DNA of 64,000 nucleotides from positions 1 to 64,000 of the forward strand of contig CALCDJ010000084.1 of the NCBI GenBank assembly GCA_937900135.1, written 5' to 3'. Shown here in pieces: positions 43,157 to 51,824 of the stretch. A model generated the notes under the pieces. It was not told where the DNA came from. It ran no database searches and saw only the letters and a program-made list of their open reading frames with translations. Numbering within the stretch: position 1 is the first letter of the stretch; each line of letters begins with the position of its first letter. The stretch comes from an uncultured Blautia sp. (GTDB lineage Bacteria > Bacillota > Clostridia > Lachnospirales > Lachnospiraceae). The translations under genes were made by a program, and so were the position numbers.

Positions 43157-44344
43157 ATGAAAGTCAAAAAATTAGTAGCATTAGGTCTTTGTGCAGCAAT
43201 GGTAACCAGTATGACAGCAGCTCCTGTATTCGCAGCTGAAGAGGAAGCAACAGAAGAAGCGACTACAGAAGAGGAAGCAACAGAAGAAGAAGCAACAGAA
43301 GAAGCAGCAGATCCTGCAGCTCAGTTTGAAGGTCTGAAAGCAAACGAAAAGTATGAATTCCCAATGATGGTTAAATCCTTCCAGTCTACATACTGGCAGG
43401 CAGCAGTAGAAGGTATGCAGAAAGCAGCTGATGAGCTGGGCGTTACCTTTACACCTCAGGGACCGAACAGTGAATCTGATATCGCTGACCAGGTTAACAT
43501 GATTAACACAGCTATCGCAGCAAAACCAGTTGGTATGGGTCTTGCAGCTTGTGATACTTCTTCTGTAACAGACGCTCTTAAAAAATGTGCAGAAGACGGA
43601 ATCCCGGTTGTAACATTTGATACTGGTGTTTCAGATGCTCCAGAAGGATCTGTTGTAGCTGAAGTTGTTACAGATAACGCTCAGGCTGGTTCCGTAGCAG
43701 CTGAAAATATGTATGGAGCTATCAAAGATGTAATCGCTAATGCAGAAGGCCAGGTTGTTATTGGTGAAATCAACCAGGATGCTACCGCTCAGAACATTCA
43801 GCTTCGTGGTGCTGGATTCATCAACAAAATGATCGAACTGATCAAAGCTGATGGAAAAACTGTAGCAGTTGCAGGTAATGAATTCTATGTAAACGCAGCA
43901 GAAGGTGCAGATGCAAAAGAAGCAGACGCAGACGTTGTAATCCAGGTAGCTGTTCCGGCACAGACAACTGTAGAGCTTTGCTCCACAGAGGCTCAGGCTA
44001 TCCTTTCCAAAGAAAACTGTATCGCAGTTTTCGGTTCCAACCAGGTTGCAGCTGAAGGTGTTCTTGCAGCAAACGCTAACTTGAACGTACTTGGTTCTGA
44101 TGCAGCAAACGGCGATGTAATCGGTGTTGGTTTTGACGCTGGTTCTATCATCAAAGCAGCTGTAGCTGATGGTACATTCCTTGGTGCTGTTACACAGTCT
44201 CCTCTTATGATGGGATACTACGCAATCTACGCTCTGACAGCAGCAGCTAACGGCGCAGAAGTAGAAGACGTTCCTACAGCAGGTTACTGGTATGACGCTA
44301 CAAACATGGAAGACGAATCCATCGCTCCTAACCTTTACGACTAA
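43157..44344 (+). CDS. Sugar ABC transporter substrate-binding protein (CUT2)
   Basis: Exported binding protein of 395 aa. The signal sequence MKVKKLVALGLCAAMVTSM ends with a likely cleavage site at VFA-AEEE. Then comes a 27-residue Glu/Thr/Ala-rich repeat linker, then a periplasmic-binding domain (MMVKSFQSTYWQAAVEGMQ, VTFDTGVSD, TDNAQAGSVAAENM, GVGFDAGSIIKAAVADG). Codons are biased (GCA, GTT, GGT, AAC), fitting high expression. Position next to rhaBA suggests L-rhamnose or a rhamnoside as ligand; this is inference. RBS AAGGAGG. Confidence 0.9.
   Translation: MKVKKLVALGLCAAMVTSMTAAPVFAAEEEATEEATTEEEATEEEATEEAADPAAQFEGLKANEKYEFPMMVKSFQSTYWQAAVEGMQKAADELGVTFTPQGPNSESDIADQVNMINTAIAAKPVGMGLAACDTSSVTDALKKCAEDGIPVVTFDTGVSDAPEGSVVAEVVTDNAQAGSVAAENMYGAIKDVIANAEGQVVIGEINQDATAQNIQLRGAGFINKMIELIKADGKTVAVAGNEFYVNAAEGADAKEADADVVIQVAVPAQTTVELCSTEAQAILSKENCIAVFGSNQVAAEGVLAANANLNVLGSDAANGDVIGVGFDAGSIIKAAVADGTFLGAVTQSPLMMGYYAIYALTAAANGAEVEDVPTAGYWYDATNMEDESIAPNLYD
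43238..43306 (+). repeat. Short tandem repeats encoding acidic linker
   Basis: Repeated GAAGAGGAAGCAACAGAAG-type units (first copy at about 43238, second at about 43268) encode EEATEEATTEEEATEEEATEE-like sequence after the signal peptide. Units are multiples of three, so length can vary without frameshift. Confidence 0.7.
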
Positions 44345-44363
44345 TTTTTAGTAGGAATCTTTT

Positions 44364-44398
44364 ACCCGGGGATGTATTTCATCCCCGGGTGTTTTTTT
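44364..44398 (+). terminator. Intrinsic terminator after CUT2 binding-protein gene
   Basis: Perfect 11-bp stem ACCCGGGGATG (44364-44374) with CATCCCCGGGT (44380-44390), 5-nt loop, T7 tail. Confidence 0.95.
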
Positions 44399-44485
44399 GA
44401 CTGATTTTCATTTTTTTGCCGGATCAAAAGGCAGCAATTATATGCAAATAAAGACACTTTTTTTTACAAACGAGGTTCTTCCTCC

Positions 44486-44515
44486 TTGCTCCTCTTTATA
44501 GTAATATGATATTAT
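44486..44515 (+). promoter_or_regulatory. Candidate promoter of rhaBA
   Basis: TTGCTC (44486-44491), 18-nt spacer, TATTAT (44510-44515). The -35 is weak, fitting activation by the AraC-type protein encoded at 47881. Strong RBS AGGAGG lies just before rhaB. Confidence 0.45.
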
Positions 44516-44586
44516 TAAATATGAAAGAAGAGGTAGTAAGACGGAAAACTTAAACTATCAAACTAACATATTTAGGAGGTTTCAAA

Positions 44587-45990
44587 ATGGCTACATATTA
44601 TTTGGCAGTAGACATCGGTGCATCCAGCGGTCGTCACATTTTAGGACACATGGAAAATGGAAAAATGGTGCTGGAAGAAGTATATCGTTTCGAGAATGGA
44701 ATGGTAAAAAAAGACGGAGAGCTTTGCTGGGAATTTGACCGTCTTTTCCAGGAAATCAAAAACGGCCTGAAAAAATGTAAAGAGCTTGATAAAGTTCCGG
44801 TAAGCATGGGTGTGGATACCTGGGGTGTAGACTTTGTACTTCTTGATAAAGAAGGTAATGTACTGGGAAATACCGTAGGTTATCGTGATCATCGTACCGA
44901 AGGCATGGATGAAGAAGTGTATAAGGTAATTTCTCAGGAAGACCTGTACGCAAGAAACGGAATCCAGAAGGCGATTTATAACACCATTTATCAGTTAATG
45001 GCTGTAAAGAAAAAACACCCAGAATATCTGGAGCAGGCAGATACCCTGCTTCATGTACCGGATTATTTCCACTACCTTTTGACTGGTGAGAAGACCAACG
45101 AATACACAGAGGCAACCACAGGACAGCTGGTAGATCCTAAGACAAGAGACTGGGATTATGAATTGATGGATATGCTTGGTTATCCCAAACATATCTTCCA
45201 GAAACTGGTTATGCCAGGAACCAGCATTGGACACTTTACAGAGAAAGTAAAGGCAGAAGTTGGATTTGATCTGGAAGTAGTTGCTCCGGCAACACATGAC
45301 ACTGGTTCTGCTGTTCTTGCAGTACCTGCAAATGACGATGATTTCATTTATATCAGCTCTGGTACCTGGTCTTTGATGGGTCTGGAAAGAAAAGAAGCAG
45401 ACTGCTCTAAGAGAAGCTGTGAACTGAACCTGACAAATGAAGGCGGTTACAACGGAACATTCCGTTACCTGAAAAACATCATGGGTCTTTGGATGATCCA
45501 GTCTGTACGTCATGAGTTTGATGACAAATACGGATTTGCAGAAATCTGTGCTATGGCAGAAGAAGCGAAAGACTTCCCATCCAGAGTAGACGCAAACGAC
45601 GAATGCTTCCTTTCTCCGGAAAACATGACCGAAGAAGTAAAGGATTATTGCCGCAGAACAGGTCAGCAGGTACCTGAAACATTAGGCGAAATTGCAACTG
45701 TTATTTATACCAGTCTTGCAGACTGCTATGCAAAGACTGCAAAAGAATTGGAAGAAGTGACTGGCAGAACCTACAGCCGTATCCACATCGTAGGCGGCGG
45801 TTCCAATGCAGGATATTTGAATGAGCTCACCGCTAAGGCTACCAAGAAAGAAATTCACGCTGGCCCAGGCGAAGCGACTGCAATCGGAAATATCACTGCA
45901 CAGATGCTGAAAGCAAAAGAGTTTAGCTCTGTAGAAGAAGCACGTACTGTCATTCACGAATCCTTCGATATTAAAATTTATCATGCATAA
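44587..45990 (+). CDS. rhaB: L-rhamnulokinase
   Basis: FGGY-family kinase of 467 aa that phosphorylates L-rhamnulose to L-rhamnulose-1-phosphate. RhaB-specific features: YYLAVDIGASSGRHILG, MGVDTWGVDFVLLD, GYRDHRTEGM, NGIQKAIYNTIYQLMA, VAPATHDTGSAVLAVP (catalytic D), YISSGTWSLMGLE, NEGGYNGTFRYLKNIMGLWM and IHIVGGGSNAGYLNELTA. It forms an operon with rhaA 30 nt downstream. No rhamnulose-phosphate aldolase (RhaD) is in the window. Confidence 0.95.
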   Translation: MATYYLAVDIGASSGRHILGHMENGKMVLEEVYRFENGMVKKDGELCWEFDRLFQEIKNGLKKCKELDKVPVSMGVDTWGVDFVLLDKEGNVLGNTVGYRDHRTEGMDEEVYKVISQEDLYARNGIQKAIYNTIYQLMAVKKKHPEYLEQADTLLHVPDYFHYLLTGEKTNEYTEATTGQLVDPKTRDWDYELMDMLGYPKHIFQKLVMPGTSIGHFTEKVKAEVGFDLEVVAPATHDTGSAVLAVPANDDDFIYISSGTWSLMGLERKEADCSKRSCELNLTNEGGYNGTFRYLKNIMGLWMIQSVRHEFDDKYGFAEICAMAEEAKDFPSRVDANDECFLSPENMTEEVKDYCRRTGQQVPETLGEIATVIYTSLADCYAKTAKELEEVTGRTYSRIHIVGGGSNAGYLNELTAKATKKEIHAGPGEATAIGNITAQMLKAKEFSSVEEARTVIHESFDIKIYHA

Positions 45991-46020
45991 ATGAATGTAA
46001 AATAAGGAGGCAACACAAAA

Positions 46021-47283
46021 ATGACTGTAAAGGAAAGATATGAGTACGCAAAAGCAAGATACGCAGAGATCGGCGTAGACACAGACAAAGCCATTGAGGT
46101 TTTGAAACAGGTGCCGATTTCTCTTCACTGCTGGCAGGGAGATGACGTAAAAGGATTTGACCAGGATGGTCCTCTGACTGGAGGAATCCAGACAACTGGC
46201 GATTATCCGGGAAAAGCTACCACTCCAGAAGAACTGATGGCAGATATGGACAAAGTTCTTTCTCTGGCGCCTGGCAAGAAAAAAATCAATGTGCATGCAA
46301 GCTATGCGATTTTTGAAGATGGCGAATGGGTAGACCGTGATCAGCTTGAGCCGAAACATTTCCAGAAATGGGTAGATTTCGCAAAAGAAAGAGAAATGGG
46401 TCTGGACTTTAACCCAACTTTCTTCTCCAGTCCAAAAGTAAAAGACGGACTGACATTATCCAGCCCTGATCCGGAAACAAGACAGTTCTGGATTAACCAT
46501 GGAAAAGCCTGTGTACGAATTGCTCAGTATTTTGCAGAGGAGACTGGTGTTCCCTGTGTTCTGAATATCTGGACCGGTGACGGATATAAGGATATTCCAG
46601 GAGACAGAATGGGTCCGAGAATGCGTTATAAAGAAGCAATCGAGGAAATTCTTTCCGAGCCATTTGATCCGAAACTTGTAAAGCCCTGTGTGGAATCCAA
46701 GGTATTCGGAATCGGTGTGGAGTCCTACACTGTGGGAAGTGCAGAGTTTAGTCTGTCCTTCGCAGCAGAACATAAGGACAAATGCCTTCCATTAATGGAC
46801 AATGGTCATTATCATCCTACAGAAGTGGTTTCTGATAAGATTCCGGCACTTCTGTGCTTCTTCCCGGAACTGGCTCTTCATGTGACACGTCCGGTACGCT
46901 GGGATTCTGACCATGTAGTGCTCTTTGATGATGAAACAAAAGAAATTGCAAAAGAAATTGTACGCAATGATGCACTGAACCGCGTATATATTGCATTGGA
47001 TTATTTTGATGCAAGCATCAACCGTATTTCCGCATGGACAAATGGTATCCGTAATATGTCCAAGGCTCTGCTGTTCGCCCTTCTTCAGCCCAATGAAGAG
47101 CTGAAGGCCCTGCAGGATTCCAATAATTTTACCAAGCTGATGACTGTACAGGAAGAAGTAAAGACTTATCCGTTTGGAGATGTATGGGATTATTTCTGCG
47201 AAGTATCTGGCGTACCGGTAGGTGCAAAATGGTTTGAAGAAGTGGAAAAATACGAGGCAGAAGTTCTGTCCAAGAGAGCATAA
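46021..47283 (+). CDS. rhaA: L-rhamnose isomerase
   Basis: Converts L-rhamnose to L-rhamnulose; metal-dependent TIM barrel of 420 aa, the usual length. Family matches: VPISLHCWQGDDVKGF, NVHASYAIFEDG, DFNPTFFSSPKVKDGLTLSSPD, LNIWTGDGYKDIPGDR, GVESYTVGSAEF (metal Glu), LPLMDNGHYHPTE, LHVTRPVRWDSDHVV and YFDASINRISAW. Translation starts at ATG 46021 after AAGGAGG. It forms the first two steps of rhamnose use with rhaB. Confidence 0.96.
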   Translation: MTVKERYEYAKARYAEIGVDTDKAIEVLKQVPISLHCWQGDDVKGFDQDGPLTGGIQTTGDYPGKATTPEELMADMDKVLSLAPGKKKINVHASYAIFEDGEWVDRDQLEPKHFQKWVDFAKEREMGLDFNPTFFSSPKVKDGLTLSSPDPETRQFWINHGKACVRIAQYFAEETGVPCVLNIWTGDGYKDIPGDRMGPRMRYKEAIEEILSEPFDPKLVKPCVESKVFGIGVESYTVGSAEFSLSFAAEHKDKCLPLMDNGHYHPTEVVSDKIPALLCFFPELALHVTRPVRWDSDHVVLFDDETKEIAKEIVRNDALNRVYIALDYFDASINRISAWTNGIRNMSKALLFALLQPNEELKALQDSNNFTKLMTVQEEVKTYPFGDVWDYFCEVSGVPVGAKWFEEVEKYEAEVLSKRA

Positions 47284-47302
47284 AGAATAAAAAGATAAAA
47301 GG

Positions 47303-47340
47303 AATGGGACCTGATGAATTCAGGCCCCATTTTTTCTTTT
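47303..47340. terminator. Hairpin between rhaA and DUF3783 gene
   Basis: AATGGGACCTGA (from 47303) pairs with TCAGGCCCCATT (to about 47332) with one mismatch, followed by a T-run. It lies between convergent genes. Confidence 0.75.
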
Positions 47341-47712
47341 AAAGGAGGAATTTTCTTTTTTCAGTTCTTCATAAAGCTGTAAAGAATTCCAGTGTTGATT
47401 GACTGGTGTAAGAAGCGCCTTTAATGTCATAGGAGCAAGTTTTTCTTTCTGGAAAAAAGTGAGAAATGCATCCAATTGTTCATTGGAAAAATCTTTCATG
47501 ACCAGCATTTCTTCTGGGAAATTTTGCCCAAGGTTGAATTGAGAGCAGGGACCAAACCCTGGAATATCAAACAGAAACCCAAGAGGATGGAGAAATTCTG
47601 CAGGTTCTACCATACGTATTTGGATATGTGCTTTGTTCAAATAGCGACGGAGTTTTCTGGTACGTTCGTCCCATGGCAGATGATAACATAAAATCTGAGT
47701 TTTCTTTTCCAT
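47320..47712 (-). CDS. DUF3783 domain protein
   Basis: Small cytoplasmic protein of 130 aa, function unknown. It carries the DUF3783 pattern: EEMLVMKDFSNEQLDAFLTFF, then MTLKALLTPVNQHWNSLQLYEELKKE. No signal peptide or helix. It is transcribed against rhaA and divergent from the AraC regulator; nothing in its sequence ties it to rhamnose. RBS GGAGG lies upstream on the minus strand. Confidence 0.8.
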   Translation of the reverse strand: MEKKTQILCYHLPWDERTRKLRRYLNKAHIQIRMVEPAEFLHPLGFLFDIPGFGPCSQFNLGQNFPEEMLVMKDFSNEQLDAFLTFFQKEKLAPMTLKALLTPVNQHWNSLQLYEELKKENSSFKRKNGA

Positions 47713-47810
47713 AAAATACCTCCATAAACAGATGTTTCCCTTATTTTATCATGAATAACAAAACAATGTTACTGGTATTTCAGAAGAAACATAGAAAAAA
47801 GATGAAAAGA

Positions 47811-47839
47811 TTGCCAGTTCTTATTTAAAATGCTACAAT
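47811..47839 (+). promoter_or_regulatory. Promoter of AraC-type regulator
   Basis: TTGCCA (47811-47816), 17-nt spacer, TGC-TACAAT with -10 at 47834-47839. The predicted start is about 35 nt before ATG 47881. Confidence 0.65.
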
Positions 47840-47880
47840 TCTACTTAAAGAATAACCAGATAAGTAAAAAAGGAGAACCT

Positions 47881-48864
47881 ATGCAGAAAGCATTGTTAGA
47901 ACATCTGCGCACGATTACAGAAGAAGAGCAGAGAATTCTGGCTGGAAAGGGAGAAGTGGAGAAGGATCTATATACATCAGGAAAAGACTTTATTGTAGAC
48001 AGCCACAAAATGTTGGAAGAAGGTCAGCTTATTGCTGTTCGGCCCCATACCCGTTTCATACACTTTCCAGTTCATAAACATAATTTTATTGAGGTGCTTT
48101 ATGTTTGCGAGGGAAAACTTGTGAATATCATAGGGGGCAAACAGGTAGCGGTTGAAAAAGGAGAACTATTGTTTCTCAATCAGTTTACCTGTCATGAGAT
48201 TCTTCCGGCTTCCGAAGAGGACATTGCGATTAATTTTATAATCCTTCCGGAGTTTTTTGACGTGGCTTATACCATGGCAGGGAATCATAATGTGCTGGCG
48301 GATTTTCTTGTAAATGTACTCCGCCAGGATGAGGAATGTGGAGAATATCTGCATTTTAAGGTGGCAGAAGTGCTGCAGATCCAGAATCTTCTGGAAAATA
48401 TGATCTATTCCCTGGTAACTGGAAAAGGGAATCAGAATCGAATTAATCAAACAACCATGGGGCTTATCTTTTTGTACTTACTGGATTCTGTACAATATGT
48501 GGAAATGCGTGTTCCTGATCAGTACGAGCATATGATTTCCATGACAACATTGGATTATATTGAGCGGCAGTATCGTACCGCTACACTTACGGAGTTATGC
48601 GCACAACTCCACCTTCCCATGCATTTGCTCAGCAGAATGGTTAAGAAAACAACGGGATTTAATTTTAAAGAACTCTTGCAAAGAAAGCGTCTTAGTAAAG
48701 CAGCTGAGTTAATATGCGATACAGATCTGTCCATCAGCAATATTATTGCAGCAGTAGGATATGAAAACAACAGCTATTTTCATCGAGTGTTTAAAAAGCG
48801 TTATCACATGACGCCGAGAGCATTTCGGGTGAAAAATCAGGGAAAATCTCAGATACGTTTATAA
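47881..48864 (+). CDS. AraC family regulator, probable rhamnose-locus activator
   Basis: Transcription factor of 327 aa. The N-terminal cupin sensor (FIHFPVHKHNFIEVLYVCEG, GELLFLNQFTCHEI) is followed by a C-terminal AraC HTH (LTELCAQLHLPMHLLSRMVK; VGYENNSYFHRVFKKRYHM; TPRAFR). ATG 47881 is chosen for AAAAGGAG 6-8 nt upstream. It lies next to rhaBA and is the best candidate for their RhaS/RhaR-like regulator, by position only. Confidence 0.88.
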   Translation: MQKALLEHLRTITEEEQRILAGKGEVEKDLYTSGKDFIVDSHKMLEEGQLIAVRPHTRFIHFPVHKHNFIEVLYVCEGKLVNIIGGKQVAVEKGELLFLNQFTCHEILPASEEDIAINFIILPEFFDVAYTMAGNHNVLADFLVNVLRQDEECGEYLHFKVAEVLQIQNLLENMIYSLVTGKGNQNRINQTTMGLIFLYLLDSVQYVEMRVPDQYEHMISMTTLDYIERQYRTATLTELCAQLHLPMHLLSRMVKKTTGFNFKELLQRKRLSKAAELICDTDLSISNIIAAVGYENNSYFHRVFKKRYHMTPRAFRVKNQGKSQIRL

Positions 48865-48910
48865 AGGTTAGGTAAAAATAGTTATATTCTGAGAAAAGTA
48901 AATGCAGGGC

Positions 48911-50026
48911 TTAAAGACTTTGGATGAAATTATCGATATAGTAAATCGCTGCGCCAACCGCAGCAGCGGAGGTTTTGTAGTGGCATACGCGAATATAACT
49001 TCCGTCATTCTCAAAAGGATCTAGTTTAATTACTTTTTGGCGAAAAGCATCAATATAATCAGACATGTATGCACCTATGTTTCCTCCCAGTATTATATCA
49101 CAGTCGTAACACATTCTTAAATTATGAACTGCAATTGCAAGGTAATCCGTATATTCATTAAAGATTCTTTCGATTCCTTTGTTTTCTGCATTTTTCAATA
49201 ATTCAAAAAATTCTTTTAAATTTCCATCTGTAAAATCACTTAATATATTGGCATTGCAATAAGCATCCAAACATCCATAACTTCCACAGTAACAGCGTTT
49301 ACCGTGAGGAACAATAGTTATATGACCAAATTCGCATCCCCTGTTATTTGTTCCGCTATATATGGCTTTTCCATTCATGTGTGCACCTCCTACGCTGCTG
49401 CTTAAAGAGAGATATATAACGGGATCAGTATATCCTCCTCTCCAACTTTCAGCCAAACCAGCTGAGTTTGAGTCATTAAAAAACAAAAAGGGTTCTGGAA
49501 TGTATTGTTCAAAAATATGATATATATTTAGAGATAACGGAATTACGGTAGCATAAGTAACAGATTTGTGATCCTCTCCGATGATTACAGGAAGTGAAAT
49601 TCCGACACCTAATAATTTGGTACGATCTGATAAATTCTTGGATATCATATTTTCAAATTTTTCCTGAAGAATCATAAAGTAGTCTTTGTTTTGCCTAAAG
49701 GGGAGGCGTATGCGGACATTATCTATAATTGTTAAATCTAAATCAACTAATACAATGGATAAATGATTACGAGTAATATCAATACCTATAGCGTATCTTG
49801 CGTTTGGAACACACTGGAAAATAACAGGTTTTCTTCCGCCTGTTGATTTGAATTCACCTGCAGTGTATACTAACCCGGCTGACTGTAATAAATTAAGATT
49901 ATGAGTGGTTGTCGGAAGGCTTATTCCAAGAGAATGTGAAATTTCTTGGCGTGAGCATTGCTGTTTGTAATAAACATAGCGATAAATATCACCAAGATTT
50001 TTTGTTTTGCTAAAAGATTCATCCAT
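48911..50026 (-). CDS. ROK family transcriptional repressor (XylR/NagC-like)
   Basis: Sugar-responsive repressor of 371 aa. N-terminal winged HTH (CSRQEISHSLGISLPTTTHNL, about residues 24-44) with the ROK hinge STGGRKPVIFQ, then an actin-like ROK domain (YAIGIDITRNHLSIVLVD; GVGISLPVIIG; NDSNSAGLAESW). Zinc cysteines occur in HGKRCYCGSYGCLDAYC. It is divergent from the CUT2/dehydrogenase/xylulokinase operon, which it presumably represses; xylose or a pentitol would be the inducer. No obvious terminator separates it from the convergent AraC gene. Confidence 0.9.
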   Translation of the reverse strand: MDESFSKTKNLGDIYRYVYYKQQCSRQEISHSLGISLPTTTHNLNLLQSAGLVYTAGEFKSTGGRKPVIFQCVPNARYAIGIDITRNHLSIVLVDLDLTIIDNVRIRLPFRQNKDYFMILQEKFENMISKNLSDRTKLLGVGISLPVIIGEDHKSVTYATVIPLSLNIYHIFEQYIPEPFLFFNDSNSAGLAESWRGGYTDPVIYLSLSSSVGGAHMNGKAIYSGTNNRGCEFGHITIVPHGKRCYCGSYGCLDAYCNANILSDFTDGNLKEFFELLKNAENKGIERIFNEYTDYLAIAVHNLRMCYDCDIILGGNIGAYMSDYIDAFRQKVIKLDPFENDGSYIRVCHYKTSAAAVGAAIYYIDNFIQSL

Positions 50027-50313
50027 ACGAGTTCACCTACTTTTTTTATTATTTTATCATAAATCCGATTTTTTTTCATCATCTTTTGTGAAGTATTTTA
50101 TAAAAGTAATGTTACATATTTAACAAAAGAAAAGGAAGTATAGATTGAAAAAAGATAAAAAATAATAATATTTATGCGATATGCATAATTATAAAGAGAT
50201 AAAAATGTTATTATTGACGAACTTAAATAAAAGTATTGACAAAAGAATGGGGGGGGTATACTCATCTCAGAAAGGGATTTAAGTGTATGATATGTAAAAA
50301 AGGCGGTGAAGGA
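50027..50313. promoter_or_regulatory. Divergent control region, ROK gene / CUT2 operon
   Basis: 287 nt of very AT-rich DNA. On the plus strand TTGACA (50236-50241) and TATACT (50257-50262) are separated by only 15 nt, eight of which are a G homopolymer (50249-50256). A second TTGACG box is at 50214-50219. RBS AAGGCGGTGAAGGA precedes the ATPase gene. No clean ROK operator was found, though ACTTAAATAAAAGT (50221-50234) is a partial inverted repeat. Confidence 0.6.
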
Positions 50314-51810
50314 ATGGACGAAATCAAAATGAGGGTTAGCGGTATAGAAAAATCGTTCCCAGGTGTTAAAGCATTGAGCAATATTGATTTTGCTGTTCGA
50401 AAGGGCACAGTGCATGCGCTTTGTGGCGAAAATGGTGCGGGCAAGTCAACGTTGATGAAAATTATCATGGGGCTTTATCAGGCAGATAAAGGACAGATTT
50501 TTTTAGATGAAAAACCCGTGACGATTAAAAATCCAATACAAGCGATGGAAATGGGAATTTCTATGGTTGCGCAGGAACTTAATTATGTACCGGAATTGTC
50601 GGTGGAAGAAAATCTTTTTCTTGGAAGATTACCAGTAAACAAATTAGGAAAAGTTGACTGGAAAAAAGTAAGAAAAGATGCACAGAAATTTTTGGAAGAA
50701 GAGAATCTTCCATATAAACCAACACAAAAATTAAAAACATTGACAGTATCTGACATTCAAATGCTCGAAATTATTAAAGCAGTTACTAATAATGCTAAGG
50801 TTATTATTATGGATGAACCAACATCATCAATTACGCAAAGAGAAGTAGAAAACCTTTTTAATAAGATTGAGGAGTTGAAGAAACAAGGTATTTCTATAAT
50901 TTATATATCACATAAGATGGAAGAGGTGTTCAGAATTGCGGATGATATTTCTATTTTACGTGATGGAGCAGTAGTGTCTACTGACAGAGCAGAAGATTTA
51001 GATTTAGATACAGTTATTTCCAGAATGGTTGGTAGAAAATTAGAGAATGTTTATCCAAAAGAGGATGTAAAAATCGGAGAGAAGGCTTTAGAAGTAAAGA
51101 ATTTTTCAAGAAAAGATTTGTTTGAGAATATAAACTTTTATGTGAAAAAAGGTGAAATTGTAGGATTTGCAGGGCTTGTTGGAGCTGGACGCACAGAAAC
51201 CATGAGAGCTGTTTTTGGATTAGATCCTCATGATTCGGGAGAAATCGAGATTGAGGGTAGGCCAGTGAAAATAAAGTGTCCGCATGACAGCATTAAAAAT
51301 AAAATGGTTATGCTGTCAGAAAGTAGACGAGACGATGGAATTATACCTGTAAGAAGCGTCATGGAGAATGCCAGTTTGGCTAGCCTGGAGCGTATAATTT
51401 ACAATGGATACACTCATAAATCAAAGGAGCGTAAAGATGTTAAGGACAGTTTTGAAAAGATGCATGTAAAAACAGCAACGTTAGATACTGCAATTTCTAC
51501 ACTATCCGGTGGAAACCAACAGAAGGTGCTTCTTGCTAGATGGATGTTATGTGAACCGGATATCATGATCCTTGATGAACCAACAAGAGGTATTGATGTG
51601 GGCGCTAAGTTTGAGATTTATAAGTTGATCACGGATATTGTAAAAGAAGGAAAAGCTGTTATTATGGTTTCTTCAGAACTTCCAGAGTTGATTGGTATGT
51701 GTGATAGGATTTATATTATGAATCAAGGAAAAATTAGTGGATGCATCAATAGAGAAGAGTTTTCTCAGGAAATTATTATGAGATATGCTACGGGTTTGCA
51801 GAATGACTAA
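50314..51810 (+). CDS. Sugar ABC transporter ATP-binding protein (CUT2, RbsA-like)
   Basis: Double ATPase of 498 aa. Half 1: Walker A GENGAGKSTLMKIIMG, Walker B VIIMDEPTSSI. Half 2: degenerate Walker A GLVGAGRTETMRAVFG, signature LSGGNQQKVLLARWM, Walker B IMILDEPTRGIDVGA. Half 1 has LTVSDIQMLEIIKAVT where LSxGxxQ is usual, a degenerate signature motif. ATG 50314 (MDEIKMRVSGIEKSFPG) is chosen over ATG 50287, whose extra residues have no family match. Confidence 0.9.
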   Translation: MDEIKMRVSGIEKSFPGVKALSNIDFAVRKGTVHALCGENGAGKSTLMKIIMGLYQADKGQIFLDEKPVTIKNPIQAMEMGISMVAQELNYVPELSVEENLFLGRLPVNKLGKVDWKKVRKDAQKFLEEENLPYKPTQKLKTLTVSDIQMLEIIKAVTNNAKVIIMDEPTSSITQREVENLFNKIEELKKQGISIIYISHKMEEVFRIADDISILRDGAVVSTDRAEDLDLDTVISRMVGRKLENVYPKEDVKIGEKALEVKNFSRKDLFENINFYVKKGEIVGFAGLVGAGRTETMRAVFGLDPHDSGEIEIEGRPVKIKCPHDSIKNKMVMLSESRRDDGIIPVRSVMENASLASLERIIYNGYTHKSKERKDVKDSFEKMHVKTATLDTAISTLSGGNQQKVLLARWMLCEPDIMILDEPTRGIDVGAKFEIYKLITDIVKEGKAVIMVSSELPELIGMCDRIYIMNQGKISGCINREEFSQEIIMRYATGLQND

Positions 51811-51824
51811 TTGGAGGAAGGAAA

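Noticed and set aside
43238..43306. Glu/Ala/Thr repeat as a phase-variation tract
   Set aside because: All units are multiples of three nucleotides, so slippage changes only linker length.
44399..44586. Riboswitch or small RNA in the rhaB leader
   Set aside because: No conserved aptamer-like helices were recognised; only a promoter and ribosome binding site are supported.
50236..50313. N-terminal extension of the CUT2 ATPase from TTG 50236
   Set aside because: It begins within the -35 box and passes through the G8 tract; family similarity starts at MDEIKMRVSG (50314).
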